From: Candidatus Hydrogenedentota bacterium
GTDB lineage: Bacteria; Hydrogenedentota; Hydrogenedentia; Hydrogenedentales; JAGMZX01
Direction of reading: 5' to 3'
DNA length: 64,000 bases
Assembly: GCA_029556545.1 (NCBI GenBank)
Contig: JAKQEQ010000056.1
Location: 26,951-90,950, forward strand
Shown here: positions 33,589 through 41,809 of the stretch, piece by piece
How the letters are laid out: every line of letters begins with the position of its first letter
Numbering within the stretch: the first letter of the stretch is position 1
Notes under the pieces: generated by a model
Seen by the model: the letters and a program-made list of their open reading frames with translations, nothing else
What the model was told of the DNA's origin: nothing
The model's database searches: none
Translations under genes and position numbers: made by a program

Positions 33589-35658
33589 TCATGCCCGACT
33601 CGCACCTGACCGCCGGGACGCAGAAGTACGCATGCTACGCTTAGACCGTTTTGGCGGTTCGATCTTCGCAGCGCCCGCGTCGTTTCCGAATAGTGGCTGT
33701 ACGTCAACAATGGTGTAATTGACGGGCATCCGCGAATCATGTTTCTTGGGTTGTTCACCAGACCTGTATTGGACCGAAAGAAGGACCTGCGCACCCTCCC
33801 TCTCCAAGTCCATAGACTTATCCACCAAGAGGCTCTGAAGCAACCTCCCCGTCTTGGCCTCATCATTCGTTTCAGTCTGGACTGTTAGCGAGGTTAATAG
33901 CTTCGCCAGTCCATATGTTGCAATACCGGTGAAACCACAAAGCAGGACAATCCATCTATTCGCCGACGGACTTACCGCCCCCTGGAGCTTGAAGAGTCCC
34001 GGACGATCCTTGAGAACCGTGAGAACTCCAAACGTCGTGCCTTCCGCCGGCCGTGTCCCGCGTATGCTGTGGACACACTCAAATTGCTCCCCATACCATA
34101 TTACGCAGTCCTTCTCCCCTTTTGGCGGCTTCTGGAAAAAGCAGCTTGCCTCTCGTTCAGGACAATTCTCCGTGGTCTTGTAGAAAAGATATCCGTGTTT
34201 TCCAATGCATGCTGGTTCCGCGATGTCGCATTCCCAACATCTGTTCTGTCTCCTGGAGTCCTTGTGCCGACATCGCGTTGGGTGATAAGGCGGAATTTCG
34301 TACGCTCGCGCGAGTACAAGCTCTGCGTAGTCGCTGACATCCGGGCTGCCAATGATGATTACGCTATTCGGTATCCTTTGTATCTTAGCCTCGATGGAAT
34401 TAGCCAACGTCTCCCTCTCGGCTTCCGAGTCCAGACCCTCCGTCACCTTCTCCTCCGGTGGAGCGATTGCTATCCCTGCATCGCGATAGTTGCGAGCAAG
34501 AAAAGCCGCGAGTTCACCGACTGCGGCATAATCCCACTTGTCCACATTCGTTCTGCCGCCGGGACGGTTCTTGTTGTCCGCCGCGGCGGCGCGGGCGCAG
34601 GTCAACAGCGTTAGCCCGGCCGGGGGCTTCAGCACCTTGTCCCAGATGGCCCTCAAGGGATAATCGCGCCTCTCGATGGTAAAATTGCCGTCGATCTCCG
34701 TAAGAATACTCTTTAGTTCCCTGTGCAGCGTACTCAGCCTCTTGAAGTGGATCTGCCAAAGTCCCCTGACGTCAAAAGGCGATGGCGCTCCGCATATATC
34801 TATGTTCGTTATCGGTATGGTGTCCCTGCCCAAGGCGTGCGAAAGCCCGAGAACAAAGTAGATGCCGACATTCGCCTTTCCATCATAGTGCGTCGCGTCC
34901 ACGACAAAGACCTTGGATGACGACAGTTGCCTCAGTTGATCCGAAGGCGACTCGTCGAGAAGCCCTTCGGTGATTGGTACCGCCTTAACTGTCCAAGAGC
35001 CGCTCCTATTCTGCTCTTCGACCTTTCCCGCGGCATCGACAAGTACCCGTAGATATAACTTCTTGTCTGGGAGTCCCTCACGACAACAGAAGGAAATGTT
35101 CTTTTCCGCAATGTACGACTCCTGTCGTCGCATTGCCTCCATATGGTACGAGGCCTGTACGTCAACGGTTCTGTGCTCTAGAAACTGCATGAATGTACCG
35201 TGGTCGTTCTCAGGCAATTCAAGCGGCAGTAACTCACCATAGGACAGCACCTTTCCCGCGCGCGCCAAACCACCGAGTATCTGTTCGAACCCTGAAGTAG
35301 CCGCCGCGTCGGCATCCCTGAGTATCAGCACTGTCTTGCCGAATCCCCAGGCCAGGCCCAACTCGTAGTAGACATTTGGATTTTCCTCGGTCACATCCGC
35401 TATGACCCAGTCGGCCTGCTGCATTAGCTTGCATATCTGCTGACACATCACGAAGCCTAGCTGGGATGCCTGGTCAGCGCGTTGCGGGCTGATGTGAGCA
35501 CGCTCGGCCGCCTTCTTGATAACGTTCAAGTAGATGTCATCGTATGGAAAGCCGTATGGAGAGATCACAAAGAGTTTTCTTTCGCCAGTACTCGGTTCCG
35601 GATGTTGCGGGGCTGATCTCCCCAAGATGCAATCCTGATTGGTCATGAAGCATTTCAT
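33589..35658 (-). CDS. Tandem deoxyribosyltransferase-like/SLOG-type protein, putative effector or sensor
   Basis: In this 689-residue protein, residues 25-120 carry KLFVISPYGFPYDDIYLNVI and ADWVIADVTEENPNVYYELG, the pattern of nucleoside 2-deoxyribosyltransferase-like Rossmann folds, with the Glu of YELG as the usual catalytic residue. Residues about 195-300 repeat the fold in decayed form (KVFVVDATHYDGKANVGIYF then VLG), without the Glu. A third nucleotide-binding-like unit starts at SVIIIGSPDVSDYAELVLA (about residue 435), followed by a Cys-rich stretch and the hydrophobic segment WIVLLCGFTGIATYGLAKLL. The likely ligand is a nucleotide. It could cleave or sense NAD- or nucleoside-type molecules in the island's signalling. 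It starts at ATG 35658, with ATG 35646 as an alternative. Confidence 0.6.
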   Translation of the reverse strand: MKCFMTNQDCILGRSAPQHPEPSTGERKLFVISPYGFPYDDIYLNVIKKAAERAHISPQRADQASQLGFVMCQQICKLMQQADWVIADVTEENPNVYYELGLAWGFGKTVLILRDADAAATSGFEQILGGLARAGKVLSYGELLPLELPENDHGTFMQFLEHRTVDVQASYHMEAMRRQESYIAEKNISFCCREGLPDKKLYLRVLVDAAGKVEEQNRSGSWTVKAVPITEGLLDESPSDQLRQLSSSKVFVVDATHYDGKANVGIYFVLGLSHALGRDTIPITNIDICGAPSPFDVRGLWQIHFKRLSTLHRELKSILTEIDGNFTIERRDYPLRAIWDKVLKPPAGLTLLTCARAAAADNKNRPGGRTNVDKWDYAAVGELAAFLARNYRDAGIAIAPPEEKVTEGLDSEAERETLANSIEAKIQRIPNSVIIIGSPDVSDYAELVLARAYEIPPYHPTRCRHKDSRRQNRCWECDIAEPACIGKHGYLFYKTTENCPEREASCFFQKPPKGEKDCVIWYGEQFECVHSIRGTRPAEGTTFGVLTVLKDRPGLFKLQGAVSPSANRWIVLLCGFTGIATYGLAKLLTSLTVQTETNDEAKTGRLLQSLLVDKSMDLEREGAQVLLSVQYRSGEQPKKHDSRMPVNYTIVDVQPLFGNDAGAAKIEPPKRSKRSMRTSASRRSGASRA

Positions 35659-35801
35659 GGTTATGTTTTCCTTCCTCTCTCGTGCGAATTGGGCGGTATA
35701 CTTACGGCGGGGTCGTTATTGGTGCTTCGCGGAGGCATGGACACTTCGAAGGAGCCTCGATTGAATGCTGCGATCCTCGTCTGACAATTGCTGGACAAAT
35801 C

Positions 35802-35832
35802 ATTGTATCTTGGTGTCGCCTGCGCATGTCAA
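35802..35832 (-). promoter_or_regulatory. Promoter for the leftward tandem-domain gene
   Basis: On the minus strand a consensus TTGACA (35832-35827), then GATACA at 17-bp spacing (35809-35804), or TACAAT at 19 bp. It lies in the 338-bp divergent gap shared with the TIR gene; the rest of the gap holds only the rightward -10 box at 35915. Confidence 0.55.
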
Positions 35833-35914
35833 GGTCCAACGTAGCGGGACGAGGGCAACAGGATGCAGCATCGCTATTGCGAACTCGTGGAAGCGGCGGC
35901 CCGGCGGTATTAAG

Positions 35915-35920
35915 TATAAT
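35915..35920 (+). promoter_or_regulatory. -10 box upstream of the TIR gene
   Basis: TATAAT within TTAAGTATAATGAGG, 77 bp before the GTG start at 35997. No clear -35 element. Confidence 0.35.
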
Positions 35921-35996
35921 GAGGGCAATGCGGGTTTCGTCAGACCTGCTACACGATTGCCGAACATGACGCGTACTGACGAATGAGGGAACCGCC

Positions 35997-37043
35997 GTGC
36001 ATCCCTATCGGGTGTTTGTAAGCTATTCTCGTGAAGACCGCGAGATGGTTGAGAATCTCGTTATCAGCATGGAGCGTAGCGGCCTGCGACCAGTGTGGGA
36101 CAGGGATATCCGCCCAGGGGACCCATTCTCTGAGGTCATTAAACATGGGATCAGCCATGCCCACGTGTTCATCCCGGTGCTGACCCGCAAGGGCGTGAAA
36201 CGGCCTTGGGTACATCAGGAGACCGGTTACGCGATGGGATTGGAGGTCCCCGTGCTGCCCATCGCCGTCGGCCAAGTCCCCAAACAGATGATCGCCGACT
36301 TGCATGCCCTGGAGGTCAGTCCCGAACTTACGGACCTTGTCGGTGAGGTCCTGGCTGAGGCAATCGAGAGTCTGCTGAATCGCGAGCCTCAAGAATCGGA
36401 GGCGACGTTCCGCGCCGCGCCGCTGCCCGAGATGCGTGCTGAACTGCTCGCCCGCTACACCCGCCAGGCTACGAAGCTCAATCCCTTTGGGCATGCCTTT
36501 GGACCCATGCGCCAAGCGGGGGCGCTGTCGTCCTTCTGTCTTCCCAAGGACCCGCCCGATCACCCGGTCTGGGTGTTGCGCGACGGCAGGCTGCCCCGCA
36601 GTAAGTTCCTCTATGAACGCCTGCAGAAGGAAAGGCTTGCTTTTGAGGAATATGTACGGGGGCATGGGTGCGACCTCATCCTGGATCCGTCAATTCCGTT
36701 CGAGCAGAACGGACCCGAAGCCCGCAAGCAGCGCCTGACGACCCTGTTGGAGTTTCTCAAAGACGAGAGCATCCAGAATGTGCAGGTGGCCATTCGGCCA
36801 CGCCAGGCGGCCGGCAGCCTGACGATCTGTGGGGACTGGTTCAGCGCCGAGTCGATAGCCCCGCGTCCGGGAGAAGGCTATTGGGGTACGATCTTCAGTT
36901 GGCATGCTCCCACGGTGTTGCGGAGACTTCACGAGTTCGAAAGTGATTTTGCCCGGATTCTAGAGAGCTCGGGCGTGAACGGTGCGGCTTCCAGGGAAGC
37001 CGCCATCCGTGTGGTGGAAGAGCAACTTGCGGCGACCGAATAA
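35997..37043 (+). CDS. TIR-domain protein
   Basis: The 348-residue protein starts at GTG 35997 with GAGGGAA upstream. Residues 4-130 are a TIR domain: YRVFVSYSREDREMVENL, WDRDIRPGD (BB-loop region), and the WxxxE pair Trp71/Glu75 (RPWVHQETGY), whose Glu is the NAD-glycohydrolase catalytic residue in active TIRs. The C-terminal 200 residues are unrecognised; GDWFSAESIAPRPGEGYW and FSWHAPTVLRRLHEFE look like a folded alpha/beta domain that may couple threat recognition or a second activity. It probably cleaves NAD or makes a cyclic ADP-ribose signal. The coding frame stays open after its TAA stop (see 37044-37259). Confidence 0.85.
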   Translation: MHPYRVFVSYSREDREMVENLVISMERSGLRPVWDRDIRPGDPFSEVIKHGISHAHVFIPVLTRKGVKRPWVHQETGYAMGLEVPVLPIAVGQVPKQMIADLHALEVSPELTDLVGEVLAEAIESLLNREPQESEATFRAAPLPEMRAELLARYTRQATKLNPFGHAFGPMRQAGALSSFCLPKDPPDHPVWVLRDGRLPRSKFLYERLQKERLAFEEYVRGHGCDLILDPSIPFEQNGPEARKQRLTTLLEFLKDESIQNVQVAIRPRQAAGSLTICGDWFSAESIAPRPGEGYWGTIFSWHAPTVLRRLHEFESDFARILESSGVNGAASREAAIRVVEEQLAATE

Positions 37044-37259
37044 CTGGATGAATTACTTAGATTGGCGCTGAACAGGTCGTTGTTGGAAGTGGCAAGAACC
37101 GTGATTGATGAAGGGTTGTGTCCGCAAGAAGGACGAATTCCGATACAATCCCCCAACGAGGAGACTATCGAGGACGCTTACTTGCGTGTGATTCCGTGCA
37201 AAGACATCGACGGAAGCGTGTCCATTGCGATCCTGTTTAGCCGGCTTGTCCGCGGGTAG
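37044..37259 (+). CDS. Small ORF in frame with the TIR gene stop
   Basis: Directly after the TIR gene's TAA (37041-37043) the same frame is open for 71 codons (LDELLRLALNRSLLEVARTV, then PCKDIDGSVSIAILFSRLVRG). There is no ATG in frame; TTG 37062 could start a 65-residue protein. Either the stop is a nonsense change in a formerly longer TIR protein, or this is a small separate gene with a rare start. The sequence has the composition of a folded protein, which argues against chance. No family recognised. Confidence 0.4.
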   Translation: MDELLRLALNRSLLEVARTVIDEGLCPQEGRIPIQSPNEETIEDAYLRVIPCKDIDGSVSIAILFSRLVRG

Positions 37260-37319
37260 GCAACGGCCGGTCTTGGCATAACGGACGGATTTGAGGAGAA
37301 GGCAGCCGCATCCGCCCTT

Positions 37320-40300
37320 CTATTCGGCTGCGCCAGGCGTTGCCGTGTTTCCCGTCTCTTGCGAGTCATGTTCCGCACTCCACGCCTGGAATGCGGTCAG
37401 AATCATGGAAGCTTTTTCCGCTGGCAGTGTGCTTGATTCGATGCGCATGCCAACAATGCCCGCTGGAAACTGGTGCGTACGCACCTCCTCGCCATTCCAG
37501 ATAACGACAACCTTTTCTTTGTTCGCCGTATCGCTAATCGCTTTGTAGCAAAGATCAAAGCCAGGATCATGTTGCACCATGGACCAATCCCAGCCCTGCC
37601 ACGCAAGCAGGACGTCACCCTGCGCTATTCCTGCCTCCATGGCGGGTGTTCCGGCAAACACTTCCGTAACCGTTAGCGCCGGAATAACATCCGGGACCTC
37701 GTTGCCGACCAGGTCCCAGTATTTCTCCTGAGTGCGCGTCCCTCTTGCGTCATAAGCGTATGAGATCCGCGCATAACCGTGCCGATTAAGGCATGGCTCG
37801 CCGTCCACGTCGAAATAGGCCACGCGGATTACGCTGCCGCGCGCATCGTATTCCGCGGTCTCCGCCGCGTATCCATCGTTACGGAGGCATGGTTCGCCGT
37901 CCACGCCGAAATAGGCCACACGGGTCCGGTTACCGCGCGCGTCGTATTCCGCGGTCCACCCCGCAACTCCATCTCTGTGGAGGCAGGGCTCGCCGTCCAC
38001 GCCGAAATAGGCCACGCGCGTTTGGTTGCCGCGCGCGTCGTATTCCGCGGTCAACCCCGCGTATCCATCTTTGTGAAGGCAGGGCTCACCGTCCACGCCG
38101 AAATAGGCCACGCGCGTTTGGTTGCCGCGCGCGTCGTATTCCGCGGTCCACCCCGCACTGTTCAGGACGCTGACCAGGATCAGTCTCCCATCAACACCAA
38201 AGAAGGTGCGGTGTATTTCGCTTCCGCGCGCGTCGTATTCCGCGGTCCACCCGGCATTTCCATCTCTGTGGAGGCATGGCTCGCCGTCCACTCCGAAATA
38301 GGCCATGCGGGTTCGGTTGCCGCGCGCGTCGTATTCGCCGGTGCACCCCGCAACTCCATCTCTATGGAGGCACGGTGCGCCGTCCACACCGAAATAGGCC
38401 ACGCGGGTTTGATTTCCATACTTATCGTACTCCGCGATGCACTCCGCATAGCCGTCTTCGCTCAGGCACGGCGCACCGTCCGCGTCGAAATAGGCTTCGC
38501 GGGTCCGGTTGCCGCGCCCGTCGTATTCCGCAGTCCACCCCGCTTCTCCATCTCTGTGGACGCAGGGCGCGCCGTCCGCGCCAAAATAGGCCACGCGGGT
38601 CCGGTTACCGCGATCATCGTATTCAGATCGGAGTTCCGCATAGCCGTCCTTGACCAGGCAGGGTTCACCGTCCACGCCAAAATAGGCTTCGCGGACCACG
38701 TTGCCGCGCCCGTCGTATTCGGCGGTCCACCCCGCTTCTCCATCTCTGTGGACGCAGGACGCGCCGTCCACGCCAAAATAGGCGTGGCGGATTAGGTTGC
38801 CGCGCGCGTCGTATTCGGCGGTCCATCCCGCATTTCCATCTCTGTGGAGGCACGGTTCGCCGTCAACGCCGAAATAGGCCACGCGGGTCCGGTTACCGCG
38901 CCCGTCGTATTCCGCGGCCCACCCCGTGTATCCATCTTTGTGGACGCAGGGCTCGCCGTCAACGCCGAAGTAGGCCGCGCGGGTCCGGTTACCGCGCCCG
39001 TCGTATTCCCATCGGAGTTCCGCATAGCCGTCTTTGCTCAGGCAGGGTTCACCGTCCACGCCAAAATAGGCTTCGCGGATCACGTTGCCGCGCCCGTCGT
39101 ATTCGGCGGTCCACCCCGCTTCTCCATCTCTGTGGACGCAGGGCGCGCCATCTACGCCAAAATAGGCGTGGCGGATTACGTTGTCGCGATCGTCGTATTC
39201 GGCGGTCCACCCCGCATTTCCATCTCGATGGCCGCAGGGCTCGCCGCGCACGCCAGAATAGGCCATACGGGTCCGGTTACCGCGCGCGTCGTATTCAAGT
39301 CGGAGTTCCGCATAGCCGTCTTTGACCAGGCAGGGTTCACCGTCCACGCCAAAATAGGCTTCGCGGATCACGTTGCCGCGCCCGTCGTATTCGGTGGTCC
39401 ACCCCGCTTCTCCATCTCTATGGACGCAGGGTTCGCCGTCAACACCGATATAGGCCACGCGGGTTCGGTTGCCGCGCCCGTCGTATTCGGCGGTCCACCC
39501 CGCAATTCCATCTCTATCGAGGCATGGTTTGCCATCCACGCCGAAAAAGGCCGCACGGGTCCGATTTCCATACTTATCGTATTCCGCGGTCCACTCCGCA
39601 TAGCCGTCTTCGCTCAGGCACGGCGCGCCGTCCGCGTCGAGGTATTTCTCCCTATTCGTGTTGCCAACGGAATCGAAGGCCATCTCGGCTACCGCAAAGC
39701 CTTTCTCATTCGGCCAAGGAGTCCCCTGGAGGCTAAGCCACTCGCATCGGCTCAAGTTTCCTGCCTCGTCATAACGGTAACGAACACCGGCCAGGCCGGT
39801 CTTCGTGGCCGTCGGTTTACCCTCTTGGTCGAGGTAGACGGCCTGTACTATCCGTCCGAGTTCGTCGCGCGTGTAACGCAGACCAAATAGGCCGTCCCCG
39901 TCCGGCACGGGTGTGAGACTGCCGACACCCAGGTAACGCGCCTCCTTGACAAATCCCGTGTCGGCGAAGACCAGCCGATGGCGCCCGATAGAACTCTTCG
40001 TACCGCCGGTTCTGCTTCCGGCAACGTTCAGACCGAACGCCCCGAACTGCATCGAGGTGGTGGCGCTTTCCAACACGACGCTTCCGCATTGTTCATCTCG
40101 GAAATCGAGATAGCAATATGCTTCCTCTCCCGGCTTGCGTGTCATCGGACGCTCGATCTTCTGCCGGACAAGCACCCTGTCGTTAAGGTCGAGGTAGTCG
40201 CGCCCAATCAGCGCCCCCCCATCGTCATAGTTGAAGCGTTGTATCATCGGTCGGTCGAGACGCTCGGCGTCGCGATGCGGCACGGGCGTTCCCGCGCTGT

Positions 40301-41066
40301 TCTCGTGGATGACGCGCTGCAGCCTGCGATACTGCCGGACGAAGTGGTAATGCGCGTTGCGTCGGGCAAGCCGTTCCCTGCTCAGCGGAAACAAGCCCTC
40401 GGGGATGAGATCCCGCTCGACATAGTCCGCGTAATAGGCGTGTTTCGGCACATAGTAGTCCCACGCGAGCCACCCGGAGAGGGCCATCGCCGCCAGGCAG
40501 ACTATGGCCACAGCGGCTTGGGTCAGCCGTCTCTTGCGTTCGCGGCGTTTGTGGCGGTTCCAGAGCTGGTCGAACTTGATACCGAGAATGGCGGCGACGA
40601 TCTTGACAAGCGCCTCTTCGGGCGCGAGTTCTTCGAGAGACGCACCGAGTATGACATCGCTCGTGTTGCGCAGGGCGGGCGGGTAGCACTGCCGGCCCGG
40701 GGCCTCGGCGTCGGGGGCGCCTTCCACGATGAAGGGGATGACGCGGTCGCCCCGGCCCATCGCCTGGAAATGCTGGACTTCCCGGTTAACCCATTCGGAC
40801 TGCGCGCTTTTCGGAGAGCACACAACAATCAGATAGCGCGAGTCCTGCAATTCGCGGCGGAGCGACCTTTCGAGCCCCCCCAGCCCGATGTCGGTCCGGT
40901 CGCGAAACACGGGCCGGACGTGCTTGGGCAACGTGCTTCCGGTTTCCTTGCGCAGGGCGCTGGGCAACCGGTAGGTTTCCAGTCTCTTGTGCAGCCACGC
41001 GGCCCACTTCTCGTCCTGCCGGCTGTAACTGATGAATGCGTAGTACTCGAACCGTTCCGTCGTCAT
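37320..41066 (-). CDS. Membrane-anchored TIR protein with about 22 YD-type repeats and a PDZ domain
   Basis: This 1248-residue protein has a TIR domain at residues 5-165 (YYAFISYSRQDEKWAAWL; Trp92/Glu96 in SEWVNREVQ form the WxxxE motif). A basic stretch and one transmembrane helix near 183-207 follow. Residues about 395-1125 hold about 22 copies of a 32-residue unit of the type YDARGNRTRVAYFGVDGEPC plus LHRDGNAGWTAE. A PDZ domain ends the protein (VTEVFAGTPAMEAGIAQGD, then VLLAWQGW). With TIR inside, repeats and PDZ would be in the periplasm: a receptor that turns an envelope signal into NAD cleavage. This is inference. It is leftmost in a same-strand run and 130 bp after the YbjN-like gene. 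It starts at ATG 41066. Confidence 0.82.
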   Translation of the reverse strand: MTTERFEYYAFISYSRQDEKWAAWLHKRLETYRLPSALRKETGSTLPKHVRPVFRDRTDIGLGGLERSLRRELQDSRYLIVVCSPKSAQSEWVNREVQHFQAMGRGDRVIPFIVEGAPDAEAPGRQCYPPALRNTSDVILGASLEELAPEEALVKIVAAILGIKFDQLWNRHKRRERKRRLTQAAVAIVCLAAMALSGWLAWDYYVPKHAYYADYVERDLIPEGLFPLSRERLARRNAHYHFVRQYRRLQRVIHENSAGTPVPHRDAERLDRPMIQRFNYDDGGALIGRDYLDLNDRVLVRQKIERPMTRKPGEEAYCYLDFRDEQCGSVVLESATTSMQFGAFGLNVAGSRTGGTKSSIGRHRLVFADTGFVKEARYLGVGSLTPVPDGDGLFGLRYTRDELGRIVQAVYLDQEGKPTATKTGLAGVRYRYDEAGNLSRCEWLSLQGTPWPNEKGFAVAEMAFDSVGNTNREKYLDADGAPCLSEDGYAEWTAEYDKYGNRTRAAFFGVDGKPCLDRDGIAGWTAEYDGRGNRTRVAYIGVDGEPCVHRDGEAGWTTEYDGRGNVIREAYFGVDGEPCLVKDGYAELRLEYDARGNRTRMAYSGVRGEPCGHRDGNAGWTAEYDDRDNVIRHAYFGVDGAPCVHRDGEAGWTAEYDGRGNVIREAYFGVDGEPCLSKDGYAELRWEYDGRGNRTRAAYFGVDGEPCVHKDGYTGWAAEYDGRGNRTRVAYFGVDGEPCLHRDGNAGWTAEYDARGNLIRHAYFGVDGASCVHRDGEAGWTAEYDGRGNVVREAYFGVDGEPCLVKDGYAELRSEYDDRGNRTRVAYFGADGAPCVHRDGEAGWTAEYDGRGNRTREAYFDADGAPCLSEDGYAECIAEYDKYGNQTRVAYFGVDGAPCLHRDGVAGCTGEYDARGNRTRMAYFGVDGEPCLHRDGNAGWTAEYDARGSEIHRTFFGVDGRLILVSVLNSAGWTAEYDARGNQTRVAYFGVDGEPCLHKDGYAGLTAEYDARGNQTRVAYFGVDGEPCLHRDGVAGWTAEYDARGNRTRVAYFGVDGEPCLRNDGYAAETAEYDARGSVIRVAYFDVDGEPCLNRHGYARISYAYDARGTRTQEKYWDLVGNEVPDVIPALTVTEVFAGTPAMEAGIAQGDVLLAWQGWDWSMVQHDPGFDLCYKAISDTANKEKVVVIWNGEEVRTHQFPAGIVGMRIESSTLPAEKASMILTAFQAWSAEHDSQETGNTATPGAAE
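37750..39660 (-). repeat. 96-bp tandem coding repeats
   Basis: About 20 tandem units of 96 bp encode the 32-residue YD-type repeats. Motifs such as CCGTCCACGCCGAAATAGGCC recur at about 96-bp intervals (for example near 37800, 37896, 37992, 38088). Neighbouring units are highly similar and some non-adjacent blocks look duplicated, which points to expansion by recombination. Confidence 0.85.
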
Positions 41067-41196
41067 GCTGCTCTCCCTGTCACACGCGGAGCGCCACGAT
41101 GATCTGCCCGAATTCGCGTTCCCGAGGCGTCGACAGGGATCTAGCCGCAGGCATGGCGTAACTCGTCATGAAGGAAAAGTGCGGACCAAGCTCCCG

Positions 41197-41748
41197 CTAG
41201 ATGCTGTCCAGATTTCCTGGGTCGGAGGTTGGGCCGCTCGGGCCGTGCCCGGTGATCTTCTTGAGCAAGGCGCGCAGCGCCGGGGGAAGACCGCCGCCCG
41301 TCGTCGGATCTATTTCTCCCGGATCCTTGCCCGTGTCCTTGGCCTGACCGATTCGGACGAAATTCATGTCAACCGCCATCGCGAAAAGGCGGAACATGTG
41401 GTTGAATTGAGCCTGCGTGATTTGGCCGTCCATGATCATCGCATCGGCATAGGCCATGATTTCGCCGTCGCTTGGGTCCCATCCGAACTTGACGAGACGA
41501 AGCTTGAAATTGATGGCGCCGAGGACTTTGAGCACTTCGGCCAGATTTGGGTGATCCGGTGGGCACTGCAAGTAGTATAGCGTGCGACACTGCAAGAAGG
41601 TCCCGTTGTTTTCCAGGGCGAGGATGAACTGGTAACGTCCGCACAGCCCCTGCATCCCAAGCATGCACGCCGGTCGATTTGGATCGACGAAATACTTCAG
41701 TTGTTCGCTGTCCAGGTACTTCTTCAGCAACTCGATAGTCATTGCCAT
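41197..41748 (-). CDS. YbjN-like protein
   Basis: The 183-residue protein starts at ATG 41748 with AAGGAGA 8-9 bases upstream. The fold pattern MTIELLKKYLDSEQLKYFVD, then LALENNGTFLQCRTLYYLQC and ILGAINFKLRLVKFGWDPSD-like strands, matches the YbjN/type-III-chaperone-like superfamily, small alpha-beta proteins that bind partner proteins. The C-terminal 40 residues are Gly/Pro-rich and probably disordered. It sits 61 bp after the Clp-like ATPase gene in the same direction, so it may be an adaptor that delivers substrates to that ATPase or holds the TIR protein inactive. Both roles are hypotheses. Confidence 0.68.
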   Translation of the reverse strand: MAMTIELLKKYLDSEQLKYFVDPNRPACMLGMQGLCGRYQFILALENNGTFLQCRTLYYLQCPPDHPNLAEVLKVLGAINFKLRLVKFGWDPSDGEIMAYADAMIMDGQITQAQFNHMFRLFAMAVDMNFVRIGQAKDTGKDPGEIDPTTGGGLPPALRALLKKITGHGPSGPTSDPGNLDSI

Positions 41749-41809
41749 AACGCGAATCTCCTTCGTTGTTCGGCCTCTCGGCGTGTCCGCTGCCAGGGCC
41801 GTGGCCGGT

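Noticed and set aside
37750-39660. Repeat array considered as CRISPR or RHS toxin
   Set aside because: Units are coding and in frame without spacers; no RHS core-cleavage motif or C-terminal toxin, and the protein ends in PDZ.
37779-39890. Rightward open frames of more than 330 codons
   Set aside because: They are antisense to the 96-bp TIR repeats; their own periodicity (AEIGHAGPVTARVVFRG-like) is a mirror of the coding repeats.
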